In this document: piece by piece, positions 1 through 7,161 of the stretch | Layout: each line of letters begins with the position of its first letter | Position numbering within the stretch: the first letter of the stretch is position 1 | Assembly (NCBI GenBank): GCA_013002475.1 | Contig: JABDJM010000409.1 | Coordinates: forward strand, 1 to 13,545 | Direction: 5' to 3' | DNA length: 13,545 nucleotides | Source: Saprospiraceae bacterium | GTDB taxonomy: Bacteria; Bacteroidota; Bacteroidia; Chitinophagales; Saprospiraceae | Made by a program: the position numbers and the translations under genes | Notes under the pieces: generated by a model | What the model saw: the letters and a program-made list of their open reading frames with translations, nothing else | The model's database searches: none | What the model was told of the DNA's origin: nothing

Positions 1-277
1 GGAGTAAGGCGACCAGGTTACAGATATCTAAGGGCAGATCTGTCTTGTAATCAAAATCGTTTAGCCACCATCTAAGAATGATGTATATCAGGGCCCATAA
101 ACAAATGGTGATAGACATACTCCTCGACAACCATAATTGTTGAGTGCTGGTCAGGTATTTTTTGGCGAAAACCGGAAGTAAAATCGCCACTATGGTCATA
201 AGGAGGACCATAAGGAGATGCTGCTTCCCCAAAAAGACGAAGTCCTGATTATAGGCAAAGAAGGAAGACAAATCCAT
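1..277 (-). CDS. YwaF/TIGR02206-like integral membrane protein, N-terminal part, cut by the window edge
   Basis: The minus strand reads open from an ATG at 277 to the left edge, giving 92 codons with no stop. The protein begins MDLSSFFAYNQDF, then has a hydrophobic helix (LLMVLLMTIVAILLPVFA), a short polar stretch, a second helix (ITICLWALIYIILRWW), and then DLPLDICNLVALL. This layout, with an early FF..F..GKQH segment and a W-x(n)-LPL-x-x-CNL signature at the start of the third helix, matches my memory of the TIGR02206/YwaF family of roughly 220-250-residue membrane proteins of unknown function, so more than half is missing. The frame stays open to a stop at 314-316, so CTG at 289 is an alternative start, but the ATG fits the family N-terminus. 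It is divergent from the YCII gene. A -7-like box lies at 335-342. No biochemical role can be assigned. Confidence 0.75.
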   Translation of the reverse strand, partial: MDLSSFFAYNQDFVFLGKQHLLMVLLMTIVAILLPVFAKKYLTSTQQLWLSRSMSITICLWALIYIILRWWLNDFDYKTDLPLDICNLVALL

Positions 278-334
278 ATACCAGATCAGTGTTGTATTAT
301 TATGGGCACGATCTTAAGGAATAGTATGTTAAAG

Positions 335-342
335 CAAAGATA
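335..342 (-). promoter_or_regulatory. Possible Bacteroidota -7 promoter box (TATCTTTG) for the leftmost membrane-protein gene
   Basis: Read on the minus strand, 342 to 335 is TATCTTTG, an exact match to the Bacteroidota sigma-A -7 consensus TAnnTTTG. It lies 57 bases upstream of the ATG at 277, a reasonable leader length. I see no good TTG -33 element at the expected distance, so this is a half-supported promoter. For the divergent YCII gene the best plus-strand candidate is weaker: CAATTTTG at 380-387, with TTA 19 bases upstream. Confidence 0.35.
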
Positions 343-438
343 ATTTAGAAAACCTTTTTAGGAATTAAGAAGCCTCTTCCAATTTTGAGAATCTTCGAGC
401 AGTACATCCAAGAATGAGCCATTAAAACATCATTGATC

Positions 439-795
439 ATGAAAGAATTTATGTTACTAATTAGAAACCAGGGAAACCCTGTTGCAGATCTATCTCCAGA
501 TCAACAACAAGAGCATATTAATAAGGTGGGTGCCTTTATGGGTAAAATGTTTGAAGAGGGAAAAATGCACGCAGCCCAGCCCTTGGAAACGGAAGGTGCG
601 GTTGTGACATTTGAAGATAATTATTTCAATAGCCATCCAATAGACTTAAACAGAGAGGTTATTTCCGGCTATTACCTCGTAAAAGCGAATGACCTAAACG
701 AAGCTGTTGAGATCGCTAAAGCTGACCCAAGGTTTGAAGATGGAAAATGGAAAATTGAAGTACGGCCAATCATGAAAATCGAAGGAATTAACTAG
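439..795 (+). CDS. YCII-domain (YciI/DGPF-like) small protein
   Basis: This is a 118-residue soluble protein with no signal peptide. It opens with MKEFMLLIRN, a typical beta-1 strand of the YCII (DGPF, COG3795) fold. Later come VVTFED around 55-60 and the hallmark SGYYLVKANDLNEAVEIAK at about 76-94, then W-KIEVRPIM near the C-terminus. These are the usual blocks of the dimeric ferredoxin-like YCII family, whose biochemical role is mostly unknown; some members occur near ECF sigma factors, but none is seen here. The frame also opens at a TTG (433) two codons earlier. I chose the ATG at 439 because the protein then starts directly on the first strand. A DoxX-like gene follows 51 bases downstream on the same strand and may be co-transcribed. 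A 5-bp hairpin (797-801 with 806-810) lies between them but has no T-run. Confidence 0.9.
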   Translation: MKEFMLLIRNQGNPVADLSPDQQQEHINKVGAFMGKMFEEGKMHAAQPLETEGAVVTFEDNYFNSHPIDLNREVISGYYLVKANDLNEAVEIAKADPRFEDGKWKIEVRPIMKIEGIN

Positions 796-846
796 GTTCC
801 TATGCAGGAAAAACCAATTGACATCAAATCTTAAAATATTCTTGCG

Positions 847-1200
847 ATGATCAAATCAATCCTACTAATATTGCTTGGGTTATTCTTTATCCTCAATGGA
901 ATAAATCATTTGATCAATCCACAATTCTACGAAGAATATTCCTCTAGAAAAGGGTTGATGTCTCCGAAGCTTATGGTTAGATTGAGTGGAGTCCTATTGA
1001 TTTTTGGCGGACTTTCTTTAGCTACCGGATTTGTAATGATTTATGGAATTATTGGTTTATCCGTCTTTCTAATTATTGCATCCTTTACCATACATACATT
1101 TTGGAGATCAAATACTACGGAAATGAAGTTTTTAGAGGGTATGCATTTTGCCAAGAACATGGCCATTTTTACCGAGCTTGTATACATTGCTTATTCGTAG
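847..1200 (+). CDS. DoxX-like four-helix inner-membrane protein
   Basis: The 117-residue protein is almost entirely hydrophobic, with four predicted membrane helices at about residues 3-19, 43-61, 62-82 and 101-116. The first helix ends in LNGINHLINPQFY and the last begins with HFAKNMAIF (100-108). That HFAKNMA-type motif at the start of helix 4 is characteristic of DoxX/DoxD-like proteins. The family includes subunits linked to quinone oxidoreduction and many proteins of unknown role, so a redox or envelope-stress function is possible but not shown. Size and topology are normal for the family and nothing looks truncated. It lies 51 bases after the YCII gene on the same strand, so a two-gene unit is plausible. 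Confidence 0.75.
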   Translation: MIKSILLILLGLFFILNGINHLINPQFYEEYSSRKGLMSPKLMVRLSGVLLIFGGLSLATGFVMIYGIIGLSVFLIIASFTIHTFWRSNTTEMKFLEGMHFAKNMAIFTELVYIAYS

Positions 1201-1287
1201 TTAGAATAGCCTGTACTTGTGTGATGAAAACACTTATCATTGGGGCTCATTTAGTTTTATGGAGTCCCAAAAGTTAAATAGACTTGC

Positions 1288-2574
1288 ATGTCCATTAAAA
1301 AGACGATTCTCTTTCCTGTATTTTTACTCCTAGTATGTTCAATAGGTATTAGCCAGGACAGGCCGGAAAAGGAGAATCAAAACAAACAACTAAAAATCAA
1401 TCTCAACGAAGACGGTAGCAAATATTTGCGATTCCTTTTGTGGAATCAGGTTTGGCTAAGCAGCAATGATCTTTCAAATTCAAATACTGATTTTCAATTA
1501 TCAACAAGTCTTCGGCGTTCCAGAGTATTGGTAATTGGACAGGTTACCCCCAAGATTTTGATCCTGACTCATTTTGGGCAAAACAGTCTCAACACAGAGA
1601 ACCTTTCTTCCCTAGGAAGCGGCAGTACGGTTCCAAGATTTTTCCTTCACTCTGCCTGGTCAGAGATCAAGCTTTCCAACTCCTTTTATGTGGGTGCGGG
1701 ATTGCACTATTGGAATGGGCTTTCCAGGTTAGCCAGTTACAGCTCAACAACTTCAATGACCCTGGATCAAAGTCGCCCCTATAATGCCTGGCATTCCTTA
1801 GGTATTTCGGATCAATTTGCCCGTCATCTTGGGATCTATCTTAAGGGATCAACAGGCAAATTTGAATATCGGGTTGCCTGGAACACTCCCGGACAATCAC
1901 CTCTTGGGGATGGGAAGGACTATAGCAACCTATTTACTCTTGACGATGTAGTGCTAAGTTCACTTAGCTATAATGGAATTTCAGAACCGACTTCTTCTGG
2001 TCAGCAAAAAGGGAGAGCAGTTTATTCAGGCTATGTCAAATACAATTTTCTGGAAAATGAATCTATGAAGCTCCCCTATTACACCGGAACCTATTTGGGT
2101 AAAAAAAAGGTTCTGGCTGTTGGAGCGGGTTTCTTTTTCCATCCTAATGGCATGTACGATACAGCGAAGGAAGAACACAGTTCGGTCAAACATCTGGCAG
2201 TGGACGTCTTTATGGATTACCCCTTACCCAGGGACCTTATCAATGCCTACGTCTCCGTGCACAATTTTGATTATGGAGAAGGCTATATCAGCCGCTGGGG
2301 AGGAACCGGAAGAGCAGTTTATGGACAGGTCGGGTATTGTTTTGCATCACGGAAGATCATGCCTTACATCGCATACTCTGCTTCTGATTACGAAGGAGCT
2401 TCCGACTTTATCGAGGCCATGAATGTAGGTGTGAATTATTTCATCAAGGGGCATAATTGTAAAATTACGGCTGAATATCATTCAATCTTGAAGGATTATC
2501 GGGAGTCTGCCCTTACAATTGGAGGCCAAGATAGGTTTTCCCAATTTAGGATACAGTTGCATGTAATGATTTGA
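1288..2574 (+). CDS. Outer-membrane beta-barrel protein, porin-like
   Basis: The 428-residue product starts with a Sec signal peptide (basic MSIKK, hydrophobic core, likely cleavage after ISQ at about residue 23) and a short polar N-terminus. The rest alternates polar and hydrophobic/aromatic residues, as in beta-barrel strands: YLRFLLWNQVWL (about 46-57), RRSRVLVIGQVTPKILILTHFGQN (about 76-99), FYVGAGLHYWNGLSR and FEYRVAWNTPG. It ends FRIQLHVMI, a plausible last strand. The RRSRV..G.....L....GQN pattern resembles the Bacteroidota branch of phosphate-selective porin O/P-like proteins, so a passive outer-membrane channel is the best guess; I cannot infer the solute. It stands alone between the DoxX-like gene (87 bases upstream) and the convergent Big_2 lipoprotein gene. 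No TonB box or plug domain is visible, which argues against a TonB-dependent receptor. Confidence 0.75.
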   Translation: MSIKKTILFPVFLLLVCSIGISQDRPEKENQNKQLKINLNEDGSKYLRFLLWNQVWLSSNDLSNSNTDFQLSTSLRRSRVLVIGQVTPKILILTHFGQNSLNTENLSSLGSGSTVPRFFLHSAWSEIKLSNSFYVGAGLHYWNGLSRLASYSSTTSMTLDQSRPYNAWHSLGISDQFARHLGIYLKGSTGKFEYRVAWNTPGQSPLGDGKDYSNLFTLDDVVLSSLSYNGISEPTSSGQQKGRAVYSGYVKYNFLENESMKLPYYTGTYLGKKKVLAVGAGFFFHPNGMYDTAKEEHSSVKHLAVDVFMDYPLPRDLINAYVSVHNFDYGEGYISRWGGTGRAVYGQVGYCFASRKIMPYIAYSASDYEGASDFIEAMNVGVNYFIKGHNCKITAEYHSILKDYRESALTIGGQDRFSQFRIQLHVMI

Positions 2575-2576
2575 TC

Positions 2577-2605
2577 ATCGAAGGAAGCATCGATAGGATA
2601 TTTTT
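2577..2605 (+). terminator. Weak possible terminator downstream of the porin-like gene
   Basis: ATCGA at 2577-2581 can pair with TCGAT at 2590-2594 across an 8-base loop, and five T residues follow at 2601-2605. The stem is only 5 bp, so it would be weak. Its position between two convergent genes is where a terminator is expected. Confidence 0.25.
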
Positions 2606-2624
2606 GAGTAAAACAAAATCTGAT

Positions 2625-3302
2625 TTATTCTCTCCTCAATGTGGTAAAATCAATCGTCCCCATAATTGAACAGTTGGATGAACTCATGGCTCCGGTCGAA
2701 TGGGGAACTAAGGTCAACTCTCCATCAGGTTCTTCATTTACGCGATGCGTTCCTGCAATCCTTAATTGACAATCCATTTCAGTAGTCAGCTCTAACGTAT
2801 GAAAGTAGTTGTCAAATTGAAGAGAGCCAGATAGCATACCAGTATTGACATCTGTAATTGGAGGAAAGCCTAAATGGGATTGGAAAATTCCCTCAACGGA
2901 TAGGTCCGATTGAGTAATATTATATGAAACTGTATCCGGGGCCTCTCCACCAATCCAGGTTCCAGTGAGATCTACCACACGAAAAGCCATGGTTTCACTT
3001 TGTCCTCCCGCAGAAGCCGTAATCGCTGCTGATCCTGGATTTTCTCCAGTCATGATGCCTTCAGTCGTAACCGCCAGGACAGTAGTATCGCTTGATTCCC
3101 ATGTTACTTCGCCGGAAGCAACCATTGCGCCATCTGCGTTTTTCGAAACGATTTCAAGCAGCACCACCTGATCCAAAGCAATTATGAATTCGTCATTGGG
3201 CAGGAGCTCCACTGAAGCTATAGTCATATCTCCAGGCTCTTCATCCGAGGAATCACAGGAAGCAAGAATGAGTGAAACAACGACAAGGAAATATATTCGC
3301 AT
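2625..3302 (-). CDS. Lipoprotein with bacterial Ig-like (Big_2) domain
   Basis: The 225-residue protein begins with a short hydrophobic leader and lipobox LASC, with Cys16 the predicted lipidation site. The acidic SSDEE after the Cys suits an envelope-anchored Bacteroidota lipoprotein. Residues about 28-109 form one Big_2 Ig-like domain: VELLPND at the start, then VTWESSDTTVLAV and EGIMTGENPGSAAITAS, the typical W.SSD..V..V...G...G...G...I.A pattern. A beta-rich C-terminal half follows, starting LTGTWIGG (112-119), with two cysteines (178 and 211) that could form a disulphide. The TGTW start recalls calycin/lipocalin-like barrel domains, but this is only a resemblance. A binding or scaffold role at the cell surface is likely; the ligand is unknown. 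It is divergent from the dioxygenase-like lipoprotein with a 66-base gap. Confidence 0.8.
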   Translation of the reverse strand: MRIYFLVVVSLILASCDSSDEEPGDMTIASVELLPNDEFIIALDQVVLLEIVSKNADGAMVASGEVTWESSDTTVLAVTTEGIMTGENPGSAAITASAGGQSETMAFRVVDLTGTWIGGEAPDTVSYNITQSDLSVEGIFQSHLGFPPITDVNTGMLSGSLQFDNYFHTLELTTEMDCQLRIAGTHRVNEEPDGELTLVPHSTGAMSSSNCSIMGTIDFTTLRRE

Positions 3303-3368
3303 TACGATGGATTGATTCTAAAGTAAGGTAGAAATTAATGAGGGACAGTTTTGTTAAATTAGGGACCC

Positions 3369-3953
3369 ATGTTTAAAATGTTCATTTTGATTTTATCCCT
3401 CTCCTTAATTCAATGTTCCATTGATCGATCCACCCAATCACTCTCTGATTCCGAACTTAAAATCCTGAACCAATACAAACTATTTAAACCCGAAAATAAT
3501 CTTTCAATAAGTCCGGAAAATGAACCTGGTCAAAAGCTGGCTCTTTGCCTGACCTTTCTTGACAAGGAAAGCAAGAGACTCCTAAAATATCAGGAAGTAC
3601 TTTTTTACCACACTTCAAATACTGGTGAGTACGAACCATCAGACCCAAATGATGAATCCACAGCGAGGCTTAGTGGTGAAGCTATTACCGATGATAGCGG
3701 AAGAATCTTCATCCGGACAATTCTGCCTGGAAACTATGGAAGCGGTGAGAATAATCGGCATATCCACACCACGGTTAAAGGAGCAACACCAGAAGCCTAT
3801 GACATCCATTTCAAACAACATACAGGCTTTATGGGTGGAAGGTTTATTAATGGAAGCGATCAGCATTTTTTGGCTGATCTGAAGTATGATCGTGATAGTT
3901 CTTTGGTAACAATTCTTACTCTTGAAATAAAACAACCCAAGGCACAAGAATAG
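3369..3953 (+). CDS. Lipoprotein with intradiol ring-cleavage dioxygenase-like domain
   Basis: The 194-residue product has a short hydrophobic N-terminus ending in LIQC (Cys16), a probable lipoprotein signal. The mature part resembles the beta-sandwich C-terminal domain of intradiol dioxygenases (protocatechuate 3,4- and catechol 1,2-dioxygenase): a first strand KLALCLTFLD, YHTSNTGEY (80-88), then GEAITDDSGRIFIRTILPGNY (about 103-123) and RHIHTTVKG. The non-haem iron ligands of that family are two Tyr and two His; here Tyr88, Tyr123, His131 and His133 stand in the same order, including the HIH signature. The Tyr123-His131 spacing is shorter than in the classical enzymes. I infer an envelope-anchored Fe(III) dioxygenase-like protein, perhaps acting on aromatic compounds at the cell surface. 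The substrate is unknown, and no other aromatic-degradation genes lie nearby. Alternatively it is a catalytically silent transthyretin-like binding domain. Confidence 0.7.
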   Translation: MFKMFILILSLSLIQCSIDRSTQSLSDSELKILNQYKLFKPENNLSISPENEPGQKLALCLTFLDKESKRLLKYQEVLFYHTSNTGEYEPSDPNDESTARLSGEAITDDSGRIFIRTILPGNYGSGENNRHIHTTVKGATPEAYDIHFKQHTGFMGGRFINGSDQHFLADLKYDRDSSLVTILTLEIKQPKAQE

Positions 3954-4010
3954 TAAAAACAACATTCACTTTAGTACAAAATGGGGATTGATAATAAATA
4001 AAGACTAGTA

Positions 4011-4532
4011 TTGAAGGAACTAAGTAAAATAAGTATTAGGCTAGCTACCATGGAAGACTTACCTGACATGGTGGAGATCTACAATCAGGCCATTTTAGCT
4101 GGAGAGAAAACCGCAGATCTTTCCCCCTTTAAACCTGAAGGGAGAACTCAATGGTTTGACAATCACAAGCCTGATAAATATCCCATCCTATTAGCCACCC
4201 TGGACTCTAAACCAGTTGGCTACTTAAGCATTAGCCCATACCGCGAAGGAAGAGAGGCACTTTTAAAAACGGTTGAATTAAGCTACTATGTACATTCCGA
4301 TTTTCATCGAAGAGGAATTGGAAGAAACCTCCTGGAGGAAGGAATGCATAAAGCAAAAGCCCTAGGATTTGAAACAGTCTTGTGCATTTTGCTTTGTGTG
4401 AATGAAGCTAGCATATCACTTCTCAGAAAATTTGATTTCGAACTCTGGGCAAAGCTTCCTTCTTTGGCAAATATTAACGGCCAATATTTTGATCACTGTT
4501 ATTACGGAAAAAAACTGAACCCGAACAAATGA
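4011..4532 (+). CDS. GNAT-family N-acetyltransferase, phosphinothricin-acetyltransferase-like
   Basis: The 173-residue protein is a single GNAT domain. Beta-1 is ISIRLATMEDLPDMVEIYNQAIL (about 7-29); the region around PVGYLSISPYR (68-78) is beta-4; VELSYYVHSDF (88-98) leads into the acetyl-CoA loop HRRGIGRNLLEEGM (99-112, motif A); and VNEASISLLRKFDFE (130-144) is the motif-B helix. This order and the N..S..L..K.GF block suggest the phosphinothricin/amino-acid acetyltransferase branch that N-acetylates small amines, but the substrate is not visible. An in-frame stop lies at 3999-4001, and the first ATG (4050) would remove the essential beta-1 strand, so TTG at 4011 is the most likely start. 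Its stop overlaps the next gene by 4 bases (ATGA), implying translational coupling with the cytochrome lipoprotein. Confidence 0.85.
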   Translation: MKELSKISIRLATMEDLPDMVEIYNQAILAGEKTADLSPFKPEGRTQWFDNHKPDKYPILLATLDSKPVGYLSISPYREGREALLKTVELSYYVHSDFHRRGIGRNLLEEGMHKAKALGFETVLCILLCVNEASISLLRKFDFELWAKLPSLANINGQYFDHCYYGKKLNPNK

Positions 4533-4954
4533 CTAATACCCATATCATCCTATCTGGCCTTTTAATGAGTTTTTTGCTGGCGGTTTCATGTAGTGACACT
4601 GAAAAAAAGAATCTTCGTCCCCTAAACCCAAATGGAGATAGTGAACTTGCATTACTCATGCGGGATATGTTTGATGAAGCAATGGATATCAAAAAGCAAA
4701 TCAACAATGATGAAAGGTTACGAATCAAACTTGACCATGAAGCCATCTTAACCGCAGATGCTACAGAACCCGAAAAAGCGGCATCCCCGGAATACAAGGC
4801 ATTTGCTGATGCTTACCTTAAAACAGTCAACAATCTTAAAACAGCCAGCCCAGCCCAAAGACTTGATCATTACGATGATCTGGTGAATCAGTGTTCTACC
4901 TGTCATCAGGCTTTATGCCCGGGTCCATTGGTAAGGATCAAAAAGTTGCGTTAA
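4529..4954 (+). CDS. Lipoprotein c-type cytochrome with C-terminal CxxCH haem site
   Basis: This 141-residue protein has a signal sequence with lipobox AVSC (Cys21 lipidated) and a polar linker. A helical region follows (about 36-120; heptad-like stretches ELALLMRDMFDEAMDIKKQI, and KAFADAYLKTVNNLK). A haem c attachment motif CSTCH lies at 122-126, only 15 residues from the C-terminus. Haem near the end of a four-helix protein is the arrangement of class II cytochromes c (cytochrome c' / c-556 type), the best fold guess. A fifth cysteine, Cys130, gives CxxCHxxxC. It would be an envelope-anchored, periplasm-facing electron carrier or haem sensor. Its start overlaps the acetyltransferase stop, and an acyltransferase gene begins 10 bases after its stop, so the three are probably one operon. 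The partner redox enzyme is not evident here. Confidence 0.75.
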   Translation: MTNTHIILSGLLMSFLLAVSCSDTEKKNLRPLNPNGDSELALLMRDMFDEAMDIKKQINNDERLRIKLDHEAILTADATEPEKAASPEYKAFADAYLKTVNNLKTASPAQRLDHYDDLVNQCSTCHQALCPGPLVRIKKLR

Positions 4955-4964
4955 TTATTAGAAT

Positions 4965-6170
4965 ATGAATACCCGGCTTCACTTCCTGGATAATCTCCGG
5001 ACCTTCTCGATCTTCCTGGTTGTACTGCTGCATTCTGGTTTGGTTTACGAACAGGCATTAGAGAGCCAATGGATCGTCATAGATGAGGATAAAAACGACT
5101 CCATCGGCCTCATTCGGATGTACCTGGATGTGTTTGTAATGTTCACCCTCTTTTTCGTTTCGGGTTACTTCATTATTCCCTCCATAAAAAGGAAGTCTGC
5201 CAGAGATTTTATTATTGGAAAGTTCAAACGAATAATGGTGCCGTGGTTGGTAGCGGTATTAACACTTATCCCTGCCTATAAATTCATCTTTCTTTTCTCC
5301 AGAGGACTTCCGCAAGAGGAGTGGTATAGCTATTTTCATATATTTCAACGAGAAGGTGGAAACCCCTGGAATTATGCAGATAACCCTTTGCAAAACTGGT
5401 TGTGGTTTTTGCCTATCCTGTTTGTTTTTCAACTTATTTACATAGCTGGCTCGAGAATCAATTTTAAGATAAAGCCACCCTCACTCCTGTTGGGGGCTCT
5501 TCTTCTTCTTGTCGTGGGGGTGGTGTTCAGTATGATCGTCTCCAATGCGGGCCTTTCTGGCTGGCATCATTCGGCGGTTTTTCATTTTCAGCGCGAAAGG
5601 TTACTAATATATTTCATGACCTTTCTTTTAGGGGCACTATGTTATGAGAAAAAGGTTTTTGACACAACCGCAAAAAACACAAAGGCAATAATTTGGGCCA
5701 ATGTAATACTCACTCTCTCTATCACCATTTTTACGGCAACAGCATTAAACCTGTTCTTTAATTTGATTGATCCAAATAGAGAGTATTACTTCGTTTCCAA
5801 TTCAATAGATCGGATTGCTTACTATTCCACTATGATCATCACTATGTTGAGTATTCTATACTTACTGTTGGCTTCCTTTAAGTCCAGGCTGAACTGGACC
5901 AACTCCCTGTTAGAAGAACTCAATAAGAACTCATATTATGTATACATCATCCACATGATCGTCCTTGGGTTGGTGGCAGTTCCCTTACTTTCTGTGAGCA
6001 TACCAGCTTTTTTAAAATTTCTGGTTTTGACCATATTGACTTTTATTATCAGCAACCTGTTTGTATCTGCTTACAAAAGAAATGTTGAAAAATATCTCTC
6101 CAAGAATTGGATATATATTGGGGTGATATGCGTTGCCCTAATCGTAGTATTTTATGTTTATCAGCACTAA
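4965..6170 (+). CDS. Acyltransferase-3 family membrane protein (OpgC-like)
   Basis: The 401-residue protein has about ten hydrophobic helices. The N-terminus RLHFLDNLRTFSIFLVVLLH, with His23 at the end of helix 1, is the signature of acyltransferase family 3 (PF01757), where that histidine is thought to be catalytic. LFFVSGYFI (62-70) in helix 2 and FKRIMVPWL (87-95) are further family blocks, and NSYYVYIIHMIVL is the usual late helix. The LDNLR..F...V..LH start and length resemble glucan-modifying OpgC/MdoC-like members, which add succinyl or acyl groups to periplasmic glycans. The acceptor here is unknown: surface polysaccharide, peptidoglycan or lipid are all possible. It is the last gene of a probable three-gene operon with the GNAT and cytochrome genes, followed by a convergent gene after 132 bases. 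Confidence 0.85.
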   Translation: MNTRLHFLDNLRTFSIFLVVLLHSGLVYEQALESQWIVIDEDKNDSIGLIRMYLDVFVMFTLFFVSGYFIIPSIKRKSARDFIIGKFKRIMVPWLVAVLTLIPAYKFIFLFSRGLPQEEWYSYFHIFQREGGNPWNYADNPLQNWLWFLPILFVFQLIYIAGSRINFKIKPPSLLLGALLLLVVGVVFSMIVSNAGLSGWHHSAVFHFQRERLLIYFMTFLLGALCYEKKVFDTTAKNTKAIIWANVILTLSITIFTATALNLFFNLIDPNREYYFVSNSIDRIAYYSTMIITMLSILYLLLASFKSRLNWTNSLLEELNKNSYYVYIIHMIVLGLVAVPLLSVSIPAFLKFLVLTILTFIISNLFVSAYKRNVEKYLSKNWIYIGVICVALIVVFYVYQH

Positions 6171-6188
6171 ATCCTATTTATACCCAAG

Positions 6189-6231
6189 AGGAGAATCTTC
6201 CTTTTAAGAAAAAAACTTGTCAGATTCTTCT
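6189..6231. repeat. Imperfect inverted repeat between convergent genes
   Basis: AGGAGAATCT (6189-6198) can pair with AGATTCTTCT (6222-6231), a 10-bp stem with one G-U pair around a 23-base, A-rich loop. It lies in the 132-base gap between the convergent acyltransferase and methyltransferase-like genes, where transcription from both sides should end. It lacks a T-run directly after the plus-strand stem, so it is not a textbook intrinsic terminator. Confidence 0.3.
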
Positions 6232-6302
6232 GGCTACTTAACCGAAGGAAATTTATATCTATACTACCTGGCAATAAATTTCTTGTGGGAGCCAGTCATA
6301 AA

Positions 6303-6965
6303 TCATCCATAAAGATATTTCATGTCGGGTTTTTCTGTTGCATAGTAATGTACCCAGATGTAGAGGTGGTTAAACGCCGCAATGATCAATGCTGCCTCAG
6401 AATTGAATTTAATAGCGATTGCCCAAAGGGCGAAAAATCCAAAAACATACATGGCATTTGGGGAATATTTGAAGATTCCTTTTTTGACAAGGGGCATATT
6501 CCGATATTCTTCCTTGAAATGATCTGCTCCTGCTGCCCTTGTAATTGTGAAATACCTATTAATGCAATAAGCGAGATAGAGTGCGGGTACTAAAAGAACA
6601 ACGGATAGAATAATGCGGCTATCCAGGGTAAGACCTAATGTGCCCCTGTTAACCCAGCCAATACTCATCATGGATATGGGCCTTGCAATCAAAAGGATAA
6701 AAAAGAAAGTAAAATATCCCTTAAACCCAAGTGCTTTGGATACCCGCGAATCCTGTAGTTCCAGCCTCCAGGTGATCCAGACATACAGCTGGTGAAGGAC
6801 CGGGACTGAAATTGCCAGCCAGAAGTAGATGGGGTTAGGCCGACCTATAAAGTCCCAGGCGACGGAAACCCCAAACAACAAAATAGCTAAGCTAGCGAAG
6901 TGGAAAAGCTGACCAGCCCATAAACTGGGTGCCGAAACAGTTGCTAACGAGGGGTTGGCTTTCAT
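6303..6965 (-). CDS. Isoprenylcysteine/phospholipid methyltransferase-like integral membrane protein
   Basis: The 220-residue protein has about five or six membrane helices, including helices near 18-38, 47-66, 82-100, 118-136 and 168-185. The C-terminal third carries the recognisable signature: GIFKYSPNAMYVFG (163-176), a helix, then HLYIWVHYYATEKPDMKYLYG (200-220). A G.....PN.MY..GF segment followed by H.....E near the end is the S-adenosylmethionine-binding region shared by ICMT, PEMT and related membrane methyltransferases. It probably methylates a lipid or lipid-linked substrate, but neither substrate nor product can be read from the sequence. Its gene stands alone on the minus strand, 196 bases from the divergent cyclase start, with no convincing promoter box in that gap. 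Confidence 0.7.
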   Translation of the reverse strand: MKANPSLATVSAPSLWAGQLFHFASLAILLFGVSVAWDFIGRPNPIYFWLAISVPVLHQLYVWITWRLELQDSRVSKALGFKGYFTFFFILLIARPISMMSIGWVNRGTLGLTLDSRIILSVVLLVPALYLAYCINRYFTITRAAGADHFKEEYRNMPLVKKGIFKYSPNAMYVFGFFALWAIAIKFNSEAALIIAAFNHLYIWVHYYATEKPDMKYLYG

Positions 6966-7161
6966 CCTTAGTTTCCAAATATTAATGAGCGGGGAAAAAC
7001 GAAATTACTAATTGTATTTCATTTGATTTGTAGATCCTCCTTTAAAACTAAAGTCTAAATCTATCTGAACGTCTTTTAAACCAAAGAATAATCAGAACTA
7101 AATATTTCATTATCTTTCCTTTGTCGCCAATAAATGGCCCGTTTCATAACCCAAATAAACC

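Noticed and set aside
797..810. Small hairpin TTCCT-ATGC-AGGAA after the YCII gene
   Set aside because: The stem is only 5 bp and is followed by A residues, not a T-run, so I do not call it a terminator.
2120..2422. A 100-codon plus-strand frame inside the porin-like gene
   Set aside because: It is a +1-type shadow of a gene that encodes continuous beta-barrel strands through this stretch.
3639..3965. A 108-codon minus-strand frame opposite the dioxygenase-like gene
   Set aside because: It is opposite a frame with a lipobox and four iron-ligand residues, and shows no motif of its own.
6285..6593. A 102-codon plus-strand open frame with several cysteines
   Set aside because: It is antisense to the C-terminal signature region of the methyltransferase-like membrane protein; its cysteine-rich composition is a by-product of that complementary strand.
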